NCBI GenBank assembly: GCA_023393015.1
Contig: JAEWMY010000035.1
Location: 1 to 36,487 of the forward strand
DNA from: Spirochaetota bacterium
GTDB lineage: Bacteria > Spirochaetota > Spirochaetia > Treponematales > Treponemataceae
Direction: 5' to 3'
Length of the DNA stretch: 36,487 nucleotides
Position numbers and translations under genes: made by a program. Below, one piece after another: positions 26,298 through 34,315 of this stretch (position 1 is the first letter of the stretch; each line of letters starts with the position of its first letter). The notes beneath the pieces are model-generated. The model had not been told where the DNA came from. It searched no databases and was given only the letters and a program-made list of their open reading frames with translations.

Positions 26298-27001
26298 CTC
26301 GTTTCCTCGCTTTCCACGAGACCGTCACGGAGGGAGACGATCCTCCGCGCGAAGTCCATGACGAGCTTGTCGTGGGTCGAGAAGACGAAGGTCGTCCCCG
26401 CCCGCTCGTTGAGACGCGCCATCAACTCGAGGATCTCCCGCGCCGTTTTCGAGTCGAGGTTCGCCGTCGGCTCGTCGGCGAGGATGATCGCGGGACTCTT
26501 CACGAGGGCGCGTGCGATGGCGACGCGCTGTTGCTGACCGCCCGACATCTCCTTGGGCCGCCTGTCGTCCATTCCGACGAGGCCGACCGACTCGAGCATC
26601 GCGCGGGACTTGTCCCGCGCGTCGCGGGCGCTTTCCCCGAGAAGCACGAGGGGGAAGGACACGTTCTCGATCGCCGTCAGCACCGGGATGAGATTGTATG
26701 CCTGAAAGATGAATCCGATCGTCTCGCGGCGGAGGGCGGCGAGCTCGCGTTTCGAAAGCGAGTCGGTGTCGCGCCCGCCGACGATCACGGATCCCGAAGT
26801 CGGGACGTCGAGGCACCCGACCAGGTGGAGGAATGTCGACTTGCCGCTTCCCGAGGGCCCGGCCACGGCGGTAAACTCGCCGCGCGCGACCGAAAGGCTC
26901 ATCCCCCGGAGGGCCTCGACCGTGATCCCGTTAAGCTCGTAGTTCTTGACGAGCGATTCGGCGACGATAACCGGCCCGTCGTTTCGTTGAACGGCGCTCA
27001 T
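26294..27001 (-). CDS. LolD/MacB-type ABC transporter ATPase
   Basis: A 235-residue ATPase. Walker A is GPSGSGKST (48-56), the Q-loop Gln is ~100, the signature MSGGQQQR is 152-159, Walker B ILADEPT is 173-179, and the switch His is in STHDK. Sequence type is the MacB/LolD/FtsE branch, which drives mechanotransmission by FtsX-type permeases rather than channel transport. It sits between the SPFH gene (1-nt gap) and the first permease gene (4-bp overlap). Confidence 0.95.
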   Translation of the reverse strand: MSAVQRNDGPVIVAESLVKNYELNGITVEALRGMSLSVARGEFTAVAGPSGSGKSTFLHLVGCLDVPTSGSVIVGGRDTDSLSKRELAALRRETIGFIFQAYNLIPVLTAIENVSFPLVLLGESARDARDKSRAMLESVGLVGMDDRRPKEMSGGQQQRVAIARALVKSPAIILADEPTANLDSKTAREILELMARLNERAGTTFVFSTHDKLVMDFARRIVSLRDGLVESEETR

Positions 27002-27002
27002 C

Positions 27003-28082
27003 TCACCGCTCTCCCTTGCCGGCGGGCGATTCGCCCGAATTCACGGCGGCTTCGCGGGGTGCCGCGGCGGCGTCACGCGGTTTCCCGGCGCGTTCGGCGC
27101 GTTCGGCGCGTTCCTCGCGCGCCATCTTTCCGAGGGCCTGGAGGCCGAAAAGGTCGTCTCCCTCGAGCCGCTCGGTGATCGAGTTCGGCACGATCATCAT
27201 CGAGTTGCCCGCGTCGAGCCCTTCGTTGAGAATCGAGAGGCGCTTGAGATTGAGGGCCGTTCCGTTCGCGTCGTACACCCTCGCGGCCTCCTCGAATTTC
27301 CGCGCGATCTCGATCTCCGCCTCGGCGAGGAGTACGCGCCCCTTCTTTTCGCGCTCGGCCTGGGCGAGCCGGCTCAGCGGGTCCTGGAGGGAGGCGGGAA
27401 TCTGTATGTCCGTGATCTCGACATGCTGTATCGTGACGCCCCAGTCGGTCGTCTTCCGGTCGACTCCCTCGCGGAGGCACTCCTCGATCTTCTCGCCGTT
27501 TTCGAGGAAGGCCGTCAGGTCATGCGAGCTTACCGCGCTCCGGAGGGCGGTCTTGGCCGAAAGGATGACGGCCGCCTCGTAGTCCTGCACCTCGCAGACG
27601 GCCTTCTCGGCGTCCCACACGAGCCAGAAACAGAGGGCGTCGACGGTCACGGTAACCGAGTCCCGCGTCAGGGTCGTCTCGGCGGTAAAGTCGCTCACGC
27701 GGACGCGGAGGTCCACGACGGAGGCGACGCGGTCGGCGAAGGGGATCATGACGAAGAGGCCGGGTCCGCGGACGCGGTGGAACCTTCCGAGTCGGAGCAC
27801 GATGGCCCGCTCCCACTCTTCCATCTTCCTGACGGAGAGGACGGCGAGCAAACCCGCCACGGCCGGGATGACGACGATTAAAAGGCCGTCGGCTCCCGAA
27901 GACAGGGACTTCAGGAGCAGGGGATCCGAGTACCCCGCGGCGACGCGGACCGCGGCCCCCGCGAGGGCGAAGGCGACCACGATAAGACAGCGCGTAACCG
28001 TCGCCATCAAGATCGAACGCCGCCTGCCGCCGTTTTTGACGAGGGAATACTCGTCGATTGCCCGGTTCTGGGTGTCAAACAT
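27003..28082 (-). CDS. SPFH/band-7 (slipin-like) membrane protein
   Basis: A 359-residue protein. Two hydrophobic segments (~28-48 and ~63-83) are followed by an SPFH domain (~85-250) with the slipin-like ERAIVLRLGRFHRVRGPGLFVMIPFADRV and TVTVDALCFWLVWDAEKA. A short helical region then leads to a charged, Ala/Arg/Glu-rich tail (~315-359). Slipins scaffold membrane microdomains; in many operons they pair with an NfeD protein, but none is seen here. The gene begins 2 nt after the gntR stop. Confidence 0.9.
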   Translation of the reverse strand: MFDTQNRAIDEYSLVKNGGRRRSILMATVTRCLIVVAFALAGAAVRVAAGYSDPLLLKSLSSGADGLLIVVIPAVAGLLAVLSVRKMEEWERAIVLRLGRFHRVRGPGLFVMIPFADRVASVVDLRVRVSDFTAETTLTRDSVTVTVDALCFWLVWDAEKAVCEVQDYEAAVILSAKTALRSAVSSHDLTAFLENGEKIEECLREGVDRKTTDWGVTIQHVEITDIQIPASLQDPLSRLAQAEREKKGRVLLAEAEIEIARKFEEAARVYDANGTALNLKRLSILNEGLDAGNSMMIVPNSITERLEGDDLFGLQALGKMAREERAERAERAGKPRDAAAAPREAAVNSGESPAGKGER

Positions 28083-28084
28083 CC

Positions 28085-28483
28085 TCAGTCCTCCTTATAG
28101 TTCGCGAAAAGAGCGGGAACCTCGTCCCGCATCACGCCAAGCGCCGCCAAATCACCGAGCGCTCGCTCGACGACACGGGTTATCGCATCTTCCCTTCCCC
28201 CGTCGGTCGCGAGGGGTACGCGGGAGGAGACGTAGGTGCCGCTTCCAACCTGTGTCTCGACGACGCCCGTGAGCTCGAGTTCCGCGTATGCCTTGGCTAT
28301 GGTATTCGGGTTTATCTTGAGTTCGACGGCAAGGGCGCGAATCGTGGGCAGGCGTTCCCCGCCCGTGATACACCCGGTCGTGACGGCGCGCTCGATCCCC
28401 CTGACGATTTGTTTATAGAAGGGAACGCCGCTTGCGGTGTCGAGGGAGATATCGAGGTGTGTGGCGCTACTTGTACTACTCAT
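28085..28483 (-). CDS. GntR family regulator, YtrA-like
   Basis: A 132-residue protein. A winged helix occupies ~12-80 (RLPTIRALAVELKINPNTIAKAYAELE, then GSGTYVSS). The C-terminal domain is only ~50 residues, which places it in the short YtrA subfamily of GntR regulators. YtrA-type repressors commonly control ABC transporters and answer to envelope stress. It is the first gene of its unit. The ATG lies within one of two strong palindromes that overlap its promoter, so autorepression is likely. No Shine-Dalgarno is visible. Confidence 0.92.
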   Translation of the reverse strand: MSSTSSATHLDISLDTASGVPFYKQIVRGIERAVTTGCITGGERLPTIRALAVELKINPNTIAKAYAELELTGVVETQVGSGTYVSSRVPLATDGGREDAITRVVERALGDLAALGVMRDEVPALFANYKED

Positions 28484-28493
28484 CTAGTACAAG
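28470..28493. promoter_or_regulatory. Palindromic operator over the gntR start codon
   Basis: A perfect inverted repeat: CTTGTACTA, a 6-bp spacer, and TAGTACAAG. It overlaps the edge of the -10 box and the ATG (28481-28483). The half-site resembles YtrA-type GntR operators (GTACTA/TAGTAC), and with the second site upstream it makes autorepression of the whole unit very likely. Confidence 0.8.
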
Positions 28494-28521
28494 TGTAATT
28501 GTACTAGTACATTTTTGTCAA
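28492..28521 (-). promoter_or_regulatory. Promoter of the gntR-SPFH-ABC-LolA-barrel unit
   Basis: On the minus strand, TTGACA (28516-28521, full consensus), an 18-nt spacer, and TACACT (28492-28497). The ATG is 8 nt after the -10, predicting a leaderless transcript. Confidence 0.65.
28500..28511. promoter_or_regulatory. Second GntR-type palindrome in the promoter spacer
   Basis: TGTACTAGTACA is a perfect 12-bp palindrome lying between the -35 and -10. It has the same GTACTA/TAGTAC half-site as the palindrome over the start codon. Confidence 0.7.
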
Positions 28522-28551
28522 CCGTATTTCACGCGTTTCGTTCGGAATCGA

Positions 28552-29949
28552 TCACGGACGGCGATACACGAGCGAGCCCGCGCGGAAAGTGGCGAGGACG
28601 ATACCATGGAGCGGCGTGCCGAGGAACGGCGAGTTGAGCCCCTTCGAGAACCAGGGTTCCCCGCTCCCGGCACCGTATCGGACCTCACCGTCGGGATCGA
28701 CAAGAACGAAGTCTGCGTCCATTCCGGGCCTAAGGAGGCCGCGATTAAGACCGAGGATGGCGGCGGGAGACGCGGACATGAGGGACGAAAGGGACGAAAG
28801 GCCGATATGGCCCGCGCGGACGAGAGCGGTATTCACGACGGAAAAGGCGGTTTGAATCCCGGTAAAACCCGGAGCCCCGGAGGCCTTGTCTTCGGCCGTG
28901 TGCGGTGCGTGATCGGTCGCGATGGCGTCCACGGTGCCGTCCAGAATACCCGCGATGAGCGCGAGCCGGTCGGCCTCTCCCCGGAGCGGCGGGTTTACGA
29001 TGGCGGGAAGCTCGTCGGTAAGGGCGAGATGGTGCGGGGTTACCTCGCAGCTGACCGGGCACGGCCTCGCCGGGGAAGCGGCCTTTTCGCGCCAGGCGGC
29101 CTTGGCCCGCCGCACGAACTCGAGGGAGCGCGCCGTGCTCACGTGGGCGAGGTGGACGCGACAGCGCGCGCGGGAGGCGATCTCGAGATTCCGGACGGTC
29201 ATCGTGTCCTCCGCGAGGGCGAGAAGCTCGTGCGCCTCGGCGAGGAGGGGCCTCGCGGCGCTCCCGGTCAGTCCCGCGGAAAGGGCCTCCCGCCTCAGTT
29301 CGCGCGCGAGAGAGGCGAGATCGGCGTCCTCGCAGTGGCAGGATACGACCACGCCCGACGAGGCCGCGCGCCTCATCGCCTCGAGCATGCGGGCGGCCGA
29401 GGCGACCTCCCGCCCGTCCTCGGATACGACGGGAACCTCGCGGCGATCGAGGGACGCGAGATCGGTAAGTTCGGCGCCGGCGAGATCCCGGGTAAGGCTC
29501 ACCGTCTGGAAGGCGTCGACGAGCCCGATCGCGCGAGCGCGCGCGCGGACGCAGGCGGCGGAGGCGGCGTCGGAACACGCGGGCTCCGTGTTCGCCATGA
29601 GCACGACGGTGGCGTAGCCTCCCGCGACGGCAGCGCGCGAACCCGACTCGAGGTCTTCCTTGCGCGTCATCCCGGGATCGCGAAAATGGGCGTGAAGGTC
29701 GACGAAGGCCGGCATGAGGACGGCGCCGGAGGCGTCGAGCACCTCGGGGAGGACGCCGGAGTCCGTCCCGTCGGGCGGCTGGCAGGCGTCACGCCCGAGG
29801 CCGACGGCGACTATCACCCCGTCGCGCACGAGCAAGGAACCCACGCAGTCGATATCCCGGTCGACGAGCCGCGCGTTGTGTATGAGGAGGCTCGTTCCGG
29901 CTTCGCCCGATCCGCCCGATCCGCCCCTTTTCGCGGCCCGCGCGCTCAC
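28552..29949 (-). CDS. pyrC: Dihydroorotase (class I)
   Basis: A 465-residue amidohydrolase. The metal motif HAH (His86, His88) is in DLHAHFRDPGMTRKED, and the catalytic Asp region reads ATDHAPHT. It has further class-I motifs: MANTEP, SCHCED, HLAHVST and EVTPHHLAL. It closes carbamoyl-aspartate to dihydroorotate. The start is a GTG overlapping the pyrI stop (GTGA); no nearby ATG fits. The first ~20 residues are Ser/Gly/Arg-rich. It is the last gene of purD-pyrB-pyrI-pyrC. Confidence 0.94.
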   Translation of the reverse strand: MSARAAKRGGSGGSGEAGTSLLIHNARLVDRDIDCVGSLLVRDGVIVAVGLGRDACQPPDGTDSGVLPEVLDASGAVLMPAFVDLHAHFRDPGMTRKEDLESGSRAAVAGGYATVVLMANTEPACSDAASAACVRARARAIGLVDAFQTVSLTRDLAGAELTDLASLDRREVPVVSEDGREVASAARMLEAMRRAASSGVVVSCHCEDADLASLARELRREALSAGLTGSAARPLLAEAHELLALAEDTMTVRNLEIASRARCRVHLAHVSTARSLEFVRRAKAAWREKAASPARPCPVSCEVTPHHLALTDELPAIVNPPLRGEADRLALIAGILDGTVDAIATDHAPHTAEDKASGAPGFTGIQTAFSVVNTALVRAGHIGLSSLSSLMSASPAAILGLNRGLLRPGMDADFVLVDPDGEVRYGAGSGEPWFSKGLNSPFLGTPLHGIVLATFRAGSLVYRRP

Positions 29950-30383
29950 AGGAACTCCCCGATGCCGGCGCGATAGAGCTCGTCGCAATAAACGCAGGAG
30001 TACTCGGCGCGCTTGCGGTCCACGAGCTGGAAGACGTGGGGAATTCCCGCTTCCGAGCTCGTAATGCAGCGCGGGTTCTTGCACTTGATCACGTTCTCGA
30101 CGCGCTCGGGCAGGGTCAGGGTGATCTTGCGGCTCACGTGCTCGTCCTCGACGACGTTGACCGTGATGTTCGGGTCGATAAAGCCGAGTACGGAGTAGTC
30201 GATGTCGATGAGATTGTCGATCTTGATGATGTCCTTCGTCCCCATGTGGTCGGACGCGACGTTCATGATGAGCGCGACGCTGAAGGGCACGCGGTCGAGC
30301 TTGAGCCAGTTGAAAATGCGGAGGCCCGTGCCCGCGCGGATGTGGTCGATGACCAGGCCGTTCTTTATCTTCTGCACGTTCAT
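29946..30383 (-). CDS. pyrI: Aspartate carbamoyltransferase regulatory subunit
   Basis: A 145-residue protein. The C-terminal zinc domain has Cys101, Cys106, Cys130 and Cys133 (CKNPRC and CVYC), and the N-terminal half is the allosteric nucleotide-binding domain. It associates with PyrB and in E. coli gives CTP inhibition and ATP activation. Overlaps of 4 bp link it to both pyrB and pyrC. Confidence 0.96.
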   Translation of the reverse strand: MNVQKIKNGLVIDHIRAGTGLRIFNWLKLDRVPFSVALIMNVASDHMGTKDIIKIDNLIDIDYSVLGFIDPNITVNVVEDEHVSRKITLTLPERVENVIKCKNPRCITSSEAGIPHVFQLVDRKRAEYSCVYCDELYRAGIGEFL

Positions 30384-31333
30384 TTGCCGCCGCCTCCCTT
30401 TTTCGCGAGCCCGCCGCGCCCGAGCAACTGGGCGATGAGGGCCATGCGCACGTACATCCCGAACTTGACCTGCCGGAAATAGGCGGCGCGCGGGTCGGAG
30501 TCGACCTCGGTCGCGATCTCGTTGACGCGCGGCAGGGGATGAAGGACGGTGAGGTCGGGTCGCGCGAGGCGCATCTTGTCCGCGTCGAGGATGTAGCTGT
30601 CCTTGAGCCTGACGTAATCCTGCTCGTTGAAGAAGCGCTCCTTCTGGACGCGGGTCATGTAGAGGATGTCGAGGTCGCCGATCGCCTCCTCGAGCCTGCG
30701 CACCTGGGTAAACTGCGCTCCGGCGGGCTTGAAGACGCGGCTTATGATGTAGTCGGGGATCTCGAGTTCGGGAGGGCTTATGAGCACGAAGCGGTTGCGC
30801 GGGTAGCGGGCCATCGCCTTCGCGAGGCTGTGGACGGTACGGCCGAACTTGAGGTCGCCGCAGAGACCCACGGTGAGCCCGCCCGTCTTTCCCTTGATCG
30901 AGCGTATCGTCATGAGGTCGGTCAGGGTCTGGGTCGGATGGTGGTGCCCGCCGTCGCCCGCGTTGATGACGGGCACGTCGCTTACCTGGGAGGCGAGCAG
31001 GGCCGCGCCCTCCTTGGGGTTCCGCATCGCGATCACGTCCGCGTACGCGGAGACGGTGCGAATCGTGTCGGAGAGGCTTTCGCCCTTGGACGTCGAGCTC
31101 GCGTTCGGCTCCGCGAACCCGAGGGTGGTCCCCCCGAGCCTCTGCATGGCGGCCTCGAACGAAAGTCGCGTTCTCGTGCTCGGCTCAAAAAAAAGCGTGG
31201 CGAGGACCTTCCCCCGACACGCGTCCGTGTAGTCTTCCGGGCTCCTGACGATGGCCTCGGCGAAATCGAAGAGCCGGTCAAGCTCCTCGACGCTCAGGCT
31301 ACCCGGCTCGATAATGTGTCGTCCCTGCAGCAT
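30380..31333 (-). CDS. pyrB: Aspartate carbamoyltransferase catalytic subunit
   Basis: A 317-residue protein. The carbamoyl-phosphate loop STRTR is at 52-56, HHHPTQTLTDL binds substrate, and HPLPRVNEI is near the C-terminus. It makes carbamoyl-aspartate, the first committed step of pyrimidine synthesis. ATG 31333 has AAGGAG about 6 nt upstream. A GTG further upstream would overlap purD but lacks a site. The stop overlaps pyrI by 4 bp. Confidence 0.96.
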   Translation of the reverse strand: MLQGRHIIEPGSLSVEELDRLFDFAEAIVRSPEDYTDACRGKVLATLFFEPSTRTRLSFEAAMQRLGGTTLGFAEPNASSTSKGESLSDTIRTVSAYADVIAMRNPKEGAALLASQVSDVPVINAGDGGHHHPTQTLTDLMTIRSIKGKTGGLTVGLCGDLKFGRTVHSLAKAMARYPRNRFVLISPPELEIPDYIISRVFKPAGAQFTQVRRLEEAIGDLDILYMTRVQKERFFNEQDYVRLKDSYILDADKMRLARPDLTVLHPLPRVNEIATEVDSDPRAAYFRQVKFGMYVRMALIAQLLGRGGLAKKGGGGK

Positions 31334-31359
31334 TTCCTCTCCTTGCGTCCCCGTCCCGA

Positions 31360-32712
31360 TCACAGCGCCGGCGAGGCCGCGGCCCCGGGCATCCCGATAT
31401 CCCGTCGAAAGAACATGCCGTCGAAGAAACAGGCGTCGAGGGCCAGATACGCGCGCTCGCGCGCCTCCTCGAGCGTGGCTCCCCGGGCCGAAGCCGCGAG
31501 AACCCGCCCGCCCGCAGTGACGAGGCCGACGCCCGAATTGCCGCCTTTCGGCGCGCGGCGGTCCATCTTCGCCCCCGCGACGAAAACCTTGGCTCCCGCC
31601 TTCTCCGCGCGGGAGACGTCGATCGTCAGGGGCACGCCCTTGCGGTACTCACCGGGATACCCGCCGGAAACGGCGACGGGCGCGCAGCAGTACCCCCCGT
31701 TCCACGCGAAGGGAAAATCCGCGAGCGTCCCGTCGATTATCGCCTCGCACATCCGGGCGAAATCGAAGTCCATCAGCGGAAGGACGGCCTGGGTCTCGGG
31801 GTCGCCGAGACGCACGTTGTATTCGAGAAGCCTCGGGCCGGAGGCGGTCAGCATCAATCCGAAGAAAATAAAGCCGCGATAGTCGTATTTCTCCCCGACG
31901 AGACCCGCGAGCGTCGGCTCGAGAATCTCCGAACGGAAGCGGTCGAGCGTCGACTCGTCAAGGCCCGGCACGGGGGCGATCGCTCCCATGCCGCCGGTAT
32001 TCGGTCCCGTTGCGCCGTCCCGCAGGCGTTTGTGGTCGCGTGCGGTAACGAAGGGAACGATTCGGGCCTTTCCCGACGCCGCGAGCTCCGGCGTCACGCT
32101 CACCGCGGCGAGTATCGATATCTCGTCGCCCTCGAGGTATTCCTCGAGAACCACCTGACGGCCCGCGCCGCCGAGGCTTCCATCGATCATGAAGGAGCGC
32201 ACCGCGGCCTCGGCCGTCGCGCGGTCCGGAGCCACGACGACGCCCTTTCCTGCGGCGAGGCCGTCGGCCTTGACCACGACGGGTCCGGTACCGTTCCGGA
32301 GGGCGGCGATCGCGTCGTCCGCGTTGGCGAAGGTCTCGCTTTTGGCGCACGCGACGCCGTACTTGGCCATGAACCGCTTCGCGACGTCCTTGCTCGCCTC
32401 AAGGGCGGCGGGTTCCCGCCGCGGTCCGACGACGCGGATGCCGGCTCCCGCGATACGGTCCGAAAGCCCCGCCGCGAGCGGGTCCTCGGGTCCGATTACC
32501 GCGAAATCGCCCCCGCCCGAGAGTTCGGCGCGGCACGCGTTCACGATCGCGATCGAATCGGAGACGGGGATATCGATATTGCGGCACTTTGGCTCCGCGG
32601 CGGTTCCGCCGTTGCCCGGTACGCAGATCACTTCGGTTATAAGGGGGGATTTTGCAAGGGCCCAGGCGATGGCGTGTTCGCGACCGCCCGAACCTACGAC
32701 GACTGTTTTCAT
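31360..32712 (-). CDS. purD: Phosphoribosylamine-glycine ligase
   Basis: A 450-residue ATP-grasp protein. It begins KTVVVGSGGREHAIAWALAKS and has VKADGLAAGKGV, TGPNTGGMGA and EYNVRLGDPETQAVLP. It makes glycinamide ribonucleotide in purine synthesis. It is the first gene of a unit whose other three genes are pyrimidine genes, with a 26-nt gap to pyrB. It is the only purine gene in the window. The ATG lies 6 nt after TATTAT, with no Shine-Dalgarno. Confidence 0.96.
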   Translation of the reverse strand: MKTVVVGSGGREHAIAWALAKSPLITEVICVPGNGGTAAEPKCRNIDIPVSDSIAIVNACRAELSGGGDFAVIGPEDPLAAGLSDRIAGAGIRVVGPRREPAALEASKDVAKRFMAKYGVACAKSETFANADDAIAALRNGTGPVVVKADGLAAGKGVVVAPDRATAEAAVRSFMIDGSLGGAGRQVVLEEYLEGDEISILAAVSVTPELAASGKARIVPFVTARDHKRLRDGATGPNTGGMGAIAPVPGLDESTLDRFRSEILEPTLAGLVGEKYDYRGFIFFGLMLTASGPRLLEYNVRLGDPETQAVLPLMDFDFARMCEAIIDGTLADFPFAWNGGYCCAPVAVSGGYPGEYRKGVPLTIDVSRAEKAGAKVFVAGAKMDRRAPKGGNSGVGLVTAGGRVLAASARGATLEEARERAYLALDACFFDGMFFRRDIGMPGAAASPAL

Positions 32713-32718
32713 GGCGCC

Positions 32719-32748
32719 ATAATACGACGAAGGGGAGCTCTACTGCAA
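32719..32748 (-). promoter_or_regulatory. Promoter of purD-pyrB-pyrI-pyrC
   Basis: On the minus strand, TTGCAG (32743-32748, weak), an 18-nt spacer, and TATTAT (32719-32724), 6 nt from the ATG: leaderless. No PyrR-type attenuator can form, because there is no leader. Confidence 0.55.
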
Positions 32749-32773
32749 GGGCGAGCGCTTCCGAACCGGCCTT

Positions 32774-33262
32774 TTACTCCGGGCCGGCGCCCTTTTCGCG
32801 CAGCAACGCGAGCACCCGCGCCGCCCTGTCCGGGTCGCTCGAGAAAAACCTGCGCCGCGCGCGGTCGTTAAGGGTAATCACGACGGTATTCGGGTCCTCT
32901 CCCGCGGCGGAGCCCACGTCGTCGAAGGATATCGCCGAACCGTTCCAGATTATCCCGTTCTCGTAGATTCCCGAGACGCGTCCGTAGGCCATCTCCCGAC
33001 ACGCGATATGAAACCCGAGAACGCCGACTCCCGTAATCGCGAACACGGTCAGAAGGTCGAAATCGCGGATGAAATTGAGCGCGATGAGGACGGGAGCGGC
33101 CGCGAGTATGCCGATGAACTGGAGGGAAGGCCTGAGAGGAAAGCGTTCCGCGAGCGTTCCCATCGCGCGCCGGTCGCGCGCGGCTTGGGAAAACGCGACG
33201 ACTAGCGAGACCGGAAGACAAAGGAGGCCGACGACGGGAATGAGCGTTGCGATATCGGGCAT
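32774..33262 (-). CDS. Hypothetical membrane protein
   Basis: A 162-residue protein I do not recognise. Three hydrophobic segments lie at ~5-25, ~48-65 and ~70-88. The C-terminal ~75 residues are soluble and contain GIYENGIIWNGSAISFDDV, which resembles a PH-like (YdbS/DUF5673-type) beta sandwich; this is tentative. The ATG follows a TAGTAT box by 6 nt with GGAAA directly adjacent, too close to be a normal ribosome site. It is divergent from the ketopantoate reductase gene. Confidence 0.7.
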   Translation of the reverse strand: MPDIATLIPVVGLLCLPVSLVVAFSQAARDRRAMGTLAERFPLRPSLQFIGILAAAPVLIALNFIRDFDLLTVFAITGVGVLGFHIACREMAYGRVSGIYENGIIWNGSAISFDDVGSAAGEDPNTVVITLNDRARRRFFSSDPDRAARVLALLREKGAGPE

Positions 33263-33275
33263 TTTCCAATACTAT
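33247..33275 (+). promoter_or_regulatory. Promoter of the ketopantoate reductase gene (overlapping -10)
   Basis: TTGCGA (33247-33252), a 17-nt spacer, and TACTAT (33270-33275). The leader of about 50 nt contains AAGGAG. Its -10 overlaps the -10 of the opposite-strand promoter by 5 bp. Confidence 0.5.
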
Positions 33276-33298
33276 TACGACGAGGCCGCCCGAGACAA
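33269..33298 (-). promoter_or_regulatory. Promoter of the small membrane protein gene
   Basis: On the minus strand, TTGTCT (33293-33298), an 18-nt spacer, and TAGTAT (33269-33274), 6 nt before the ATG at 33262: leaderless. Confidence 0.55.
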
Positions 33299-33333
33299 GG
33301 GTGCGAGACCGTCTCGAAAAGGAGCGAACGACA

Positions 33334-34272
33334 ATGGTAACCATACGATCGGCGTTAATCGCGGGGGCGGGAGGAATCGGCTCCAGCGTCGCGTGGACGA
33401 TACACAAGACCCTCCCGGGCGCCGTTTCCGTCCTCGCGGGCGGGGAGCGTCTCGAGCGGTATCGCGCGAACGGATTCGTCGTCAACGGCGAGAGGATCGA
33501 CTTTCCCCTCGTCGACGTAGCCTCGGACGGGAAGGCCGATCTCGTGATCGTGGCCTGCAAGGGCCATCATCTCGCGGCCGTTATCGACGACCTGCGCTCG
33601 CACGTCGGCGGCGAAACCCTCATTCTCTCGCTCCTCAACGGGATATCGAGCGAGGCGGAACTCGGCGCGGCCTTCGGCGAGCGGCGTATTCCGTACGCGA
33701 TGATCGTGGGAACGGACGCCTGGCACTCGGGAAACGTCACCGAATTCTCTAAAACGGGCACGATATTCTTCGGCGACGCCGTCAACTCCGAGCCCCGGTC
33801 GGAGCGGGTGCGCGCCATAGCCGACTTCTTCGACAGGACGGGCGTCTCGTACGTCGTGCCCGATAACATGCTGAACCGCCTGTGGTACAAGTTCATGATG
33901 AACGTCGGAATCAACCAGGTAACCGCCGTCTTGCGGCAACCCTACCGCATACTGAAAACCGGCACGAGGGACGAGGGCGCGGTTTCCGTTGTCGACGCGG
34001 CGATGCGCGAGGTCGCGGAGATCGCGCGCGCGGAAGGCGTCGAGCTCACGGCCGACGACAGGGACAGCGTGTACCGCACGCTCGACACCCTCGGCGACGG
34101 AGGCAAGACCTCTATGTGCCAGGACGTGCAGGCGGGACGCAAGACGGAGGTGGAACTCTTCGCGGGAAAGGTGCGGGAGCTGGGCGCGCGGCACGGCATC
34201 CCCGTTCCGGTGAACGAGACCCTCTTCGGGCTCATCACGGCAATCGAGCGGAACTACGGCACGGACCGCTGA
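33334..34272 (+). CDS. panE: 2-dehydropantoate 2-reductase (ketopantoate reductase)
   Basis: A 312-residue protein. The Rossmann motif GAGGIGSS is at ~9-16. The catalytic-Lys region WYKFMMNVGINQVTA and the KTEVELFAGKV segment are typical of the ApbA/PanE family. The probable role is NADPH-dependent reduction of ketopantoate in CoA synthesis. No panB or panC is nearby, and some family members act on other 2-keto acids, so the symbol is moderately certain. ATG 33334 has AAGGAG upstream; the longer in-frame start at 33247 is inside the promoter. Confidence 0.85.
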   Translation: MVTIRSALIAGAGGIGSSVAWTIHKTLPGAVSVLAGGERLERYRANGFVVNGERIDFPLVDVASDGKADLVIVACKGHHLAAVIDDLRSHVGGETLILSLLNGISSEAELGAAFGERRIPYAMIVGTDAWHSGNVTEFSKTGTIFFGDAVNSEPRSERVRAIADFFDRTGVSYVVPDNMLNRLWYKFMMNVGINQVTAVLRQPYRILKTGTRDEGAVSVVDAAMREVAEIARAEGVELTADDRDSVYRTLDTLGDGGKTSMCQDVQAGRKTEVELFAGKVRELGARHGIPVPVNETLFGLITAIERNYGTDR

Positions 34273-34280
34273 GTCGACGC

Positions 34281-34308
34281 GATTCGGCGATTCGGCGATT
34301 CGGCGATT
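34281..34308. repeat. Tandem GATTCGGC repeat between convergent genes
   Basis: The 8-bp unit GATTCGGC occurs three times plus GATT, without mismatch, filling most of the 43-bp gap between the ketopantoate reductase and phosphoesterase stop codons. Confidence 0.85.
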
Positions 34309-34315
34309 ACGTAGG

